From contig NC_012965.1 in assembly GCF_000027005.1 (NCBI RefSeq), positions 1,661,001-1,725,000 on the forward strand: 64,000 bases of DNA, in the 5' to 3' direction. The stretch comes from Komagataella phaffii GS115 (lineage: Eukaryota; Ascomycota; Pichiomycetes; Pichiales; Pichiaceae). The notes beneath the pieces were generated by a model. It was not told where the DNA came from, searched no databases, and saw nothing but the letters and a program-made list of their open reading frames with translations. A program made the position numbers and the translations under genes. Positions 54,226-61,557 of the stretch are shown here, piece after piece (the first letter of the stretch is position 1; each line of letters starts with the position of its first letter).

Positions 54226-55713
54226 TTAGAACTGTTCTTCACTAACGTTAGTGTAGTTGTTTAACATTTGAAATCTCCAATTACTGAGAACGTGAAGAAG
54301 ACCGACTTTCCAACCACGAAAGATGCTTTCCAGACCTCTATTAATGTTGTTCAGTTCGGTGACCGATACTTTGTCGAAGGAAGGTTTGGATCCAGTGTAG
54401 ACGTAGTAGAGAGTGCTGAAGTATCCATAGTATCCTCCAAATGGCACGGAGAGCTCATTGTGTTGCAGTCTTAGTGTCTTGTTGCAATTTGGATTGTTTA
54501 GAAGATAGTTCAGTTGAGCCCTGCGCAGTAAGGTTTCCACGGGAAGTCTAATGAACAGTTCGATGGAATTTGTCACAAGAGTAATCAATGGATACATGAC
54601 AGGTGAATTGTAAATATCCATATTGAATTGAGTGAAAAGCAAGTAAGGAATATATCTCTTCAAACCATTGGATGCTAAACTGTGGTTAATGGTTGGCAGG
54701 AGCAAGCTCCAAGGGCAAAGGAAATCTCTCGGAGAATACTGGCTAATTTGGGATCTGAAAGACCTATTAGTCTCAGGCTTATTAGTAGGCGTAACCATAA
54801 ATCTCACATTGATCAACTCAATTGGTTGAAGTATCACGGCAGTAACGACACTCGCAGCCAGTATCAGGACCAAAGCCTTTGAGGGGTCTGAGGAGTGAAT
54901 AACATCCACAAAGTATGGGTCTGGGATACTCAGTAATGGCGAAATAAACCCAGAAATCCACGCTTCGATAGTAGCAAATAACGTATTGTAAATAAAAGTT
55001 GTGTTTAGAGCTCTGAACATACCCTTGACCCCATCTTGGGTAAACAAGGAAGATATCACATCAAGCGTGTTGAGAGAAAAGGGATTTAACTTGTACTTGG
55101 AACATTCCTCATCAACAGAAACAACCTCAATCGTTGGTGGAGCTGTCTCGATACTGGAGAATCTTCTATGGGAACGACTTTTAGGTTTGACTGAAATGGA
55201 GCCTTGCAGGTTGTTGCTGCTTTCAAGGGAAGATTGTGAAGTGTCAGCGGGAATCAAGTACTCAATATCCTCATCATCCGAGCTTTGAAAATCAGTAGTC
55301 ACCACCTTGTGCTCTTTGTTGGAAACATCATGCTTTGTAAAAACTCCAACTTGTAGCAACAGTCTAGCAACTTCAAAAGGCTGTGATATTAGGTTTCTTA
55401 GATACTTCTTGATGAAATTCTTCAATACAGAGGTCAAAAGTTCTTTCACCGAGTTATAATCAAACATATCTTCCTGTATCTTAGCGGTTCGGGTTTTATT
55501 TACTGGAACAGCTGAGATCCCCAGGTTATTTCTGCTCATGTTGTAAGGCTTCTGGTTATTGTGTTTGATTGTTGTGGGAAGTGTCATGGAAATGGGTTTC
55601 CCCAATTCTTGATTGATAACTCCATAATTGTGCTTGAATACATATGGATATTCACTCTGGAAGTTATCTGGGTCGTAGTAAGGTCTTATCTCTGCTGTAG
55701 ATAACTCCTTCAT
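54226..55713 (-). CDS. UGO1: mitochondrial outer-membrane fusion protein Ugo1
   Basis: Ugo1 links Fzo1 and Mgm1 in mitochondrial fusion. It is a divergent carrier-fold protein of the outer membrane. The 495-residue product is close to the 502 of S. cerevisiae. Carrier-like features are QPFEVARLLLQVG (about 111-123), FTQDGVKGMFRALNTTFIYN (about 231-250), LQPIELINVRFMV (about 310-322) and RLPVETLLRRAQLNYLL (about 402-418). A Ser/acid-rich loop sits between the first two. The ATG at 55711-55713 is clear. Conserved convergent linkage with SDC1 supports the identity. Confidence 0.92.
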   Translation of the reverse strand: MKELSTAEIRPYYDPDNFQSEYPYVFKHNYGVINQELGKPISMTLPTTIKHNNQKPYNMSRNNLGISAVPVNKTRTAKIQEDMFDYNSVKELLTSVLKNFIKKYLRNLISQPFEVARLLLQVGVFTKHDVSNKEHKVVTTDFQSSDDEDIEYLIPADTSQSSLESSNNLQGSISVKPKSRSHRRFSSIETAPPTIEVVSVDEECSKYKLNPFSLNTLDVISSLFTQDGVKGMFRALNTTFIYNTLFATIEAWISGFISPLLSIPDPYFVDVIHSSDPSKALVLILAASVVTAVILQPIELINVRFMVTPTNKPETNRSFRSQISQYSPRDFLCPWSLLLPTINHSLASNGLKRYIPYLLFTQFNMDIYNSPVMYPLITLVTNSIELFIRLPVETLLRRAQLNYLLNNPNCNKTLRLQHNELSVPFGGYYGYFSTLYYVYTGSKPSFDKVSVTELNNINRGLESIFRGWKVGLLHVLSNWRFQMLNNYTNVSEEQF

Positions 55714-55953
55714 TTGATTAGTAGGGGAAAATTTTGGGTGCGATCAGCAGTTGCTCGATAAGTTGCAAAACATATGATTTTAGAAGGAGGGAGCGGCGGA
55801 AGCATCTAGAGGGAGTTTTCAAAGTTGCTGGGAAGGATCCTAGCGAACCTTAAATCTGCCACTACAGTTCTTACCAAATCGTCTAATTAACCCTTTGAGG
55901 GTCTCCTATTATTGTACAAAAATATAATTATGCAAAACACAGCAATCCCGCAC

Positions 55954-56736
55954 TCAACTACGCTCTTTCATTCTGGAAGAAACTGTTCTCAAGTTACCAT
56001 AAATCTTTCCTGGAGGAGAACCTAAAATCAAAGAAACCACAGCCTTTCTAGCTATCTTTATATGAGTGAAGCCACCCAAAATATGAATCTTGGAATCAGC
56101 CAGCACAATACGGGTTCTGGTGGCGTTCTCGATGGCAAATTTGGTTCTTCCATCCTTACCAGCAATACGACCAATAGCACGGGAGAGATGATCTCCATGC
56201 AGCGTTTTGATATCCTTGATTTCAAATGTATCAATGTATAAGTCATCCAGTCTCAGCAAAGCGATTGCATCGTCAATGTCAAATCCCAGAGTGAAAGCCT
56301 TTACAAAGTCGGCACCTTTCTGTAATGCTCCTGGGTCAACGGTCTTTGCACAAGTTCTCATTTCAACAGTTTTTGTCCTCAAGTTCATCCTAACCTGTAG
56401 GTGTAGATGGTCAACCAATGGAGGATAAATCTTGGGCCATGCAGTCTTCAAAGGACCCATTCTATGTGGAGGTACGGCAACTTTTCTGGATTCTAGCTTA
56501 ACTTTCATTCCGGATTCTTTGGCGGATACAAATCTTGGTTTTCCACTCTCATCGAGGACCATGGCCTCTGGGTTTGCATTAGTCTTCTCAGCAGTTTCCT
56601 CTGTCTGGGTTTCTTCCTGTTGTTGTGAGTCCTGATTGGTGACGTCCATGTCAATCATGACGTCTTCGTCTTCAGCTTGAGGACGTACCACCTCCGCTTT
56701 CTCTGTGGATTTGCTTCTGGCTGTCGGTGCTGCCAT
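55954..56736 (-). CDS. PNO1: KH-domain ribosome biogenesis factor Pno1 (Dim2)
   Basis: Pno1 binds the 3' end of 18S rRNA precursors with Nob1 and is needed for 40S maturation. The 260-residue protein starts at the ATG at 56734-56736. An acidic, Gln/Glu-rich N-terminus is followed by the conserved PPHRMGPLKTAWPKIYPPLV segment and a type-I KH domain with GRIAGKDGRTKFAIENATRT, ending in GSPPGKIYGNLRTVSSRMKERS (in two pieces). It lies only 31 nt downstream of the SPP2 stop on the same strand, so its promoter must overlap SPP2 coding sequence. Confidence 0.95.
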   Translation of the reverse strand: MAAPTARSKSTEKAEVVRPQAEDEDVMIDMDVTNQDSQQQEETQTEETAEKTNANPEAMVLDESGKPRFVSAKESGMKVKLESRKVAVPPHRMGPLKTAWPKIYPPLVDHLHLQVRMNLRTKTVEMRTCAKTVDPGALQKGADFVKAFTLGFDIDDAIALLRLDDLYIDTFEIKDIKTLHGDHLSRAIGRIAGKDGRTKFAIENATRTRIVLADSKIHILGGFTHIKIARKAVVSLILGSPPGKIYGNLRTVSSRMKERS

Positions 56737-56767
56737 ATTAATGATTATTATCAGTCCTGAAATTTTT

Positions 56768-57124
56768 TTATTTTTTTTCCTTTCCCTTTTCCTGGAATCC
56801 CATACCTCGAAGCATCGCGATACCAAAATCTTTTACTGGGACAGATTGGTAGGAGTCGGCGGTAGGGTCGGAATCGTCAGCAACATCCGGTGTCTCGATT
56901 TCAGATTCCGAGGGTATGAGTTTTTTGGTATGGATCGACCAAGTGTCTCTAGGGGGGTGGATTACTCTTAGGTTCGTGTCATTATGTTTGTTGGATGAAG
57001 TGGAGTCCACGGTCGATATTTGTATTTCCTTTTCAGCTGCCTCTTCGTTTTTTTCGAAAACATTCAAAGTTTGGTTTCGCCGCAAAGGCTTGGTTATCTT
57101 CTTTTTTAGTGTAAGTTTGACCAT
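56768..57124 (-). CDS. SPP2: spliceosomal Prp2 activator Spp2 (G-patch)
   Basis: Spp2 binds and activates the helicase Prp2 before the first splicing step. From the ATG at 57122-57124 the product is 118 residues. A basic N-terminus MVKLTLKKKITKPLRRNQ matches the Spp2 start. The G-patch-like block SYQSVPVKDFGIAMLRGMGF is near the C-terminus, where S. cerevisiae has VEEFGDALLRGMGW. The protein ends soon after the G-patch in a lysine tail, while the S. cerevisiae protein (185 residues) continues. An ATG at 57166 in frame would add 14 residues. The final codons lie in A-rich homopolymers, so a hidden frame change there is possible. Confidence 0.85.
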   Translation of the reverse strand: MVKLTLKKKITKPLRRNQTLNVFEKNEEAAEKEIQISTVDSTSSNKHNDTNLRVIHPPRDTWSIHTKKLIPSESEIETPDVADDSDPTADSYQSVPVKDFGIAMLRGMGFQEKGKEKK

Positions 57125-57447
57125 AATGAATTGTAGGTGACAGAGATTCAGATCGCGAAGGGACATCCATTAAGAATAGGAGATCTGGCGAGAAGAGCTC
57201 TAGAGGCCAGATGTAGATCCCTCAGACTGTCTTCAGGAAACCCCAAAGGGGTTCAGTTTGCTCTAAATAAACATAGGGTGCCCTTTCAGTTGATGTAACG
57301 ACTGAGTCCTTCTAATCTTTTACCAATCCGTTTTTCTGTTCCTCCACGCTTCCTTATTTATTTACTTTTCAGCTTCTCCTATCTTTACCTCACTTGATCA
57401 GTACTTTTACTAAAGTTCAACCTATATATACACCATCGCTGCGTGCC
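57125..57447. other. divergent SPP2/SHE9 intergenic region
   Basis: 323 nt between divergent starts. It is T/C-rich near the SHE9 side (57330-57395) and has TATATATA at 57423-57430 only 17 nt before the SHE9 ATG. No gene seen. Confidence 0.4.
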
Positions 57448-58509
57448 ATGAGTAAAAGGTTTGCCCAAGGAGTGGCCCAGTTCAAGCAGTTTTTCAATAA
57501 ACTCAGAGACAGTGACAATGTCAAATCTCTGAAGAAAGAGCTTCATGGTTATGACTTCCGAAGTATCAACGGCTCCTTAAGTGAAAAGTTGAACACAATG
57601 TACACAGACCTCAACTCAAGCATAAGCATTACCAGTAGGATAGTTAATGAGATAACGGGATACAATCGGATCGAAACATTGAAAAAGGAAATTCTAGCCA
57701 ACGAGATCAAGTTGAACGAGTTGAAGAGCAACATCACTGAAGCCAAAACTCGATACCAAGATGCCATCAATAATAGAAACAATAGCCAAGTAGAAATCAA
57801 TAAGTTGCTTCAACGTAAGAATGACTGGAACCTTCAAGAACTGGAGCAGTTCACAAATCTGTACAAGAATGATCATAACCTTCAGACCAAAGAAAATGAG
57901 ACAAAACTAAAACTACAAGAGCTGGAATCGAAAGAAGATGAGTATCACAATAATCTCATCAACTCCATATTGAATAGATACCATGAAGAGCAGATATGGT
58001 CGGATAAGATACGAAAGCTTTCCACCTGGGGTACAGTTACCATTATGGCCGTGAACCTTCTAATGTTGGTGATTGTACAATTGCTTTTAGAGCCCTGGAA
58101 ACGGCGGAGAATGTTACAAAAATTCAGTGACAGTGTCAATGAGCAACTGGCTACGTTGAAGGAAGAAGTTATTGGGAATAAAGATACGTTACAGACTGAC
58201 CACAGTTTGCCAGCAGAAATACTAGACGAAGGTAATCTAGAAACCCGGGTTTTGGCTGACACAGAGCCAGAAGCGGAGCTTGACCAATTTGTTGAAATCT
58301 CATCCGAATCTGAGGAAACACCCACTTTCAGATCGAAGCTGATTCAATTAAAGGAAATTGTGCTCCTCAAAGCTAGAACGATTATAAACTATCTTTTTGG
58401 AACTAAATTTGACTGGGGATCTCCCCAGACGTCCGCACTAAACATTTGGGATCCAAGCATAGCAGTATACTGTCTATCGGGAGTAATTGTTGGAATGTTG
58501 ATAGCTTGA
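57448..58509 (+). CDS. SHE9: mitochondrial inner-membrane protein She9/Mdm33
   Basis: She9/Mdm33 is an inner-membrane protein that shapes mitochondria and is needed for normal inner-membrane fission or lipid balance. From the ATG at 57448 the product is 353 residues; the longer frame begins at TTG. A basic N-terminus is followed by a long coiled coil (about 70-190). The first membrane segment is at about 192-212 and a second at the very C-terminus (about 336-352). This coiled-coil plus two-helix layout is the family's. It lies in tandem before RPT3, as in S. cerevisiae. Confidence 0.9.
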   Translation: MSKRFAQGVAQFKQFFNKLRDSDNVKSLKKELHGYDFRSINGSLSEKLNTMYTDLNSSISITSRIVNEITGYNRIETLKKEILANEIKLNELKSNITEAKTRYQDAINNRNNSQVEINKLLQRKNDWNLQELEQFTNLYKNDHNLQTKENETKLKLQELESKEDEYHNNLINSILNRYHEEQIWSDKIRKLSTWGTVTIMAVNLLMLVIVQLLLEPWKRRRMLQKFSDSVNEQLATLKEEVIGNKDTLQTDHSLPAEILDEGNLETRVLADTEPEAELDQFVEISSESEETPTFRSKLIQLKEIVLLKARTIINYLFGTKFDWGSPQTSALNIWDPSIAVYCLSGVIVGMLIA

Positions 58510-58671
58510 ATAATTACTGTAATATAACCGTAACAGGGTAGCCTCGATCCCAATCCGTTGTAGCACCCTCATTTTTTTCGCCTTCAAACGAGCCCTCCAT
58601 CATTGAGCACCTCGAAACATCCTTCGGTGGCCAATTTTCTACATCTACTACTAACAACTAAGGTCTCAGAG

Positions 58672-59910
58672 ATGGAAGAATTAGGCATACAGACAAAAAT
58701 TCCCCTGACCTCTAACTTCAAGAAGTTGACCATAGAGAGCGATCTCCCCAAGGACCACGATGTATATCTTAGACTCAAACAATTACAGAAGCAATTGGAA
58801 TTGATTTTGCTTCAAGAGGAGTACATCAAGGACGAACAACGTCATCTGAAAAGAGAACTCATCAGGGCTCAAGAAGAGGTCAAACGAATTCAGAGTGTTC
58901 CATTGGTGATTGGACAGTTCTTGGAGCCTATTGACGAACATACAGGTATAGTTAGTTCCACCACAGGCAGTAACTATGTGGTACGAATTCTCAGTACCTT
59001 GGATCGTGAATTGCTCAAACCATCATCGTCGGTAGCGTTACATCGTCATTCCAATGCACTGGTAGATATTCTACCTCCGGAAGCAGACTCTTCGATCTCA
59101 ATCGTAGGAGAGAACGAAAAACCAGATGTCACTTATAATGATATTGGTGGGCTGGACATACAGAAACAAGAAATTAGAGAAGCTGTTGAGCTACCATTGA
59201 CCCAGTCGGATCTTTACAAACAGATAGGTATTGATCCACCAAGGGGTGTACTGTTGTACGGTCCTCCTGGGACAGGAAAGACAATGTTGGTCAAAGCAGT
59301 AGCCAACTCATCCACCGCTTCCTTCATTCGTGTTGTGGGATCAGAATTCGTACAGAAATACTTGGGTGAAGGTCCCAGAATGGTGAGGGATGTTTTCCGT
59401 TTAGCCAGAGAAAACTCACCGGCTATTATCTTTATAGATGAGATTGATGCCATTGCTACAAAGAGATTTGATGCCCAAACTGGTGCTGATCGTGAAGTTC
59501 AAAGAATTTTGTTGGAATTGTTAAATCAAATGGATGGTTTCGATCAAACCTCGACCGTAAAGGTTATCATGGCTACGAACAGAGCAGACACTTTAGACCC
59601 TGCACTATTGAGACCGGGAAGATTGGACAGAAAGATTGAATTCCCCAATCTTAGAGACAGGAGAGAACGTCGTTTGATATTTTCGACAATTGCTTCGAGA
59701 ATGTCAATTTCCCCAGAAGTTGATTTAGATTCGTTGATTATTCGAAATGACCCATTGAGTGGTGCCGTTATTGCTGCGATTATGCAGGAGGCTGGTCTGA
59801 GAGCTGTTAGAAAGAACAGATATGTCATCATTCAAAGTGATCTAGAGGAAGCTTACTCTTCACAAGTTAAGACTGGTTCCGACGTCGACAAGTTCGAGTT
59901 TTACAAGTAA
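58672..59910 (+). CDS. RPT3: 26S proteasome ATPase Rpt3
   Basis: Rpt3 is one of six AAA ATPases of the 19S proteasome base. The 412-residue protein starts [10 protein letters not shown], like the S. cerevisiae one. It has an N-terminal coiled coil and the OB fold ([22 protein letters not shown], in two pieces). Walker A is GPPGTGKT at about 197-204, Walker B IIFIDEID, then the arginine-finger region [12 protein letters not shown]. The C-terminal FEFYK is a hydrophobic-Tyr-X (HbYX) motif that opens the 20S gate. The open frame upstream starts at TTG (58603) and is rejected. GGTGGCCAA at about 58626-58634 resembles the Rpn4 element GGTGGCAAA with one mismatch. Confidence 0.97.
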   Translation: MEELGIQTKIPLTSNFKKLTIESDLPKDHDVYLRLKQLQKQLELILLQEEYIKDEQRHLKRELIRAQEEVKRIQSVPLVIGQFLEPIDEHTGIVSSTTGSNYVVRILSTLDRELLKPSSSVALHRHSNALVDILPPEADSSISIVGENEKPDVTYNDIGGLDIQKQEIREAVELPLTQSDLYKQIGIDPPRGVLLYGPPGTGKTMLVKAVANSSTASFIRVVGSEFVQKYLGEGPRMVRDVFRLARENSPAIIFIDEIDAIATKRFDAQTGADREVQRILLELLNQMDGFDQTSTVKVIMATNRADTLDPALLRPGRLDRKIEFPNLRDRRERRLIFSTIASRMSISPEVDLDSLIIRNDPLSGAVIAAIMQEAGLRAVRKNRYVIIQSDLEEAYSSQVKTGSDVDKFEFYK

Positions 59911-59972
59911 ACAACATTAATCAAATGTCAAATGAACAAAAGATTAAGTCAAGAGACAACTAAAAACTGGGC

Positions 59973-61397
59973 TCAGTTGATAACATCGTAGATACCGATC
60001 CCAAATGCAAAATTTTCTAGATGATCCAAATCGATATGATAAAAATAAGTCCATGTCTCATTTAACATACCTTCTAATAGTAAAGATGAACCTACTGGAG
60101 TAACTAACTTGATTGGCCGATCAATTTTCGATAAAAGAACTGATAAATCCTCCAAGGGCATTCCCATCGCGTCTATTATATCACCTTTTAAGAGTTCGTC
60201 CTTGGAATCTTGATCTTTGTTGGTGAACCTTACCGTCTGGTTAGATAATTCTAAAAAATAAGATGGAGGTTTGTAGGTCCTCCACCAAACTTGGACTGTA
60301 GTAGATGGACAATACCCGATATTGTGCAACTCATTCAAAGCAGGAACAACACCTCCTTGGTGAAACACACCCATGACGATGCTCATAATGACGTTAAATG
60401 CTATGAAGGCCTTTAGAAGATACTTGGAGAACCTTGGTTGAACATCAAAGCAGCAAGATAAAAGGGGTATAGCTGGCATAAGAAATCTTAATTCTTGATG
60501 GGGAAAAACACTCAGAAGACAGACTCCGGAGACCAAAGAGAAAAATGGTAAACTATAGACATGCTTTCTGGAGAATAACAGCAACCCTGGGCCCAACATA
60601 GTAGGAATGTTGACTAAAACATGTTTGAGACGACTATCAAGCCCGTGAACAGCCAAATTATCATGGTTCAAGTTATAGAGAAGATTGTTAATTGGGGTCA
60701 ATAACCATTGAGAACTGTTGAACAACAGCGTGTCTGTTGCAATGAAACCATATGAGAAAAGCAGGCCAAAAAGTGTGAACAGTATCAGTGCCTTGAAGTT
60801 GGAAGTGAAATACGGCAAAAGGTGATAACTTGGTATTAATAGCCAAGCCAAAAACGTTATCCTGTTGAAAACTCCAAACGTGATCAAAAATGCAAGCCAA
60901 ATGATTGTAGGGTAGGACATGTGGTGCTCTATTTTGAGTTCATTGATGATGGCCAAACAGAGCAAGACAATCAACGTCTCCACACTGTTTGAAAATGTGT
61001 GTGATTGGTAAACTAATGTGATATATGACAACGAGTTTAAATAAACAGCCTTTATTCTTTCCTTTTTCGTTGGCATCAATTTGTAGAGACACCAATGCGT
61101 CGCCAATTCTGTCAAGAGACATAATTGTAACTTGCATATGAAGTATATGGATAGAGGGGGCAGGCTAAACCATTTGCCCGCTATTATAGACGGACCATAT
61201 AACAAAAGTAAAGGACCGAATGATCTGCTTGGGGTCTCAGGGCTGAATTCCCAAGGTAGATTAGTAGAGTAGCCCAAAAAGTAGTTGCATAGAACTTCCA
61301 GACTTTGAAAATGTTCGTCCGGGTGAATATAAGACAGCTCAAACACCAACCATATACGGAAAGGAATCGACAGAAGGTATATTGACCTCCAATTCAT
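59973..61397 (-). CDS. SMP3: GPI mannosyltransferase IV (GT22 family)
   Basis: Smp3 adds the fourth, side-branch mannose to GPI precursors in the ER lumen, using dolichol-phosphate mannose. From the ATG at 61395-61397 the product is 474 residues, with about ten hydrophobic segments. The GT22 active-site motif HPDEHFQ is at residues 25-31, followed by PWEFSPETPSRSFGPLLLLYG (in two pieces). HQELRFLMPAIPLL is the conserved later motif. The open frame begins three codons earlier at a GTG. Its linkage with SPP2 and PNO1 matches S. cerevisiae (YOR145C-YOR149C). It converges with RPT3 (62 nt between stops). Confidence 0.9.
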   Translation of the reverse strand: MNWRSIYLLSIPFRIWLVFELSYIHPDEHFQSLEVLCNYFLGYSTNLPWEFSPETPSRSFGPLLLLYGPSIIAGKWFSLPPLSIYFICKLQLCLLTELATHWCLYKLMPTKKERIKAVYLNSLSYITLVYQSHTFSNSVETLIVLLCLAIINELKIEHHMSYPTIIWLAFLITFGVFNRITFLAWLLIPSYHLLPYFTSNFKALILFTLFGLLFSYGFIATDTLLFNSSQWLLTPINNLLYNLNHDNLAVHGLDSRLKHVLVNIPTMLGPGLLLFSRKHVYSLPFFSLVSGVCLLSVFPHQELRFLMPAIPLLSCCFDVQPRFSKYLLKAFIAFNVIMSIVMGVFHQGGVVPALNELHNIGYCPSTTVQVWWRTYKPPSYFLELSNQTVRFTNKDQDSKDELLKGDIIDAMGMPLEDLSVLLSKIDRPIKLVTPVGSSLLLEGMLNETWTYFYHIDLDHLENFAFGIGIYDVIN

Positions 61398-61557
61398 GAG
61401 CTTCACGAGGACAGGTACACGGTGCCGCAGAAGTAGGTACGTCGTTCCCCGGCAACAACCTCTCGCCTATGGCGCACGCTCCTCCCACTGCGTAATCGAG
61501 AGTCTCCTACCGTTACTACTCTCGGAAAAATATAATTTGTTAGCTATTATTCCAAGC

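Noticed and set aside
58645..58671. TACTAAC followed by AAG just before RPT3, as if a 5' UTR intron
   Set aside because: No GTAAGT/GTATGT-like donor is found upstream in the gap, and the RPT3 start is already complete.
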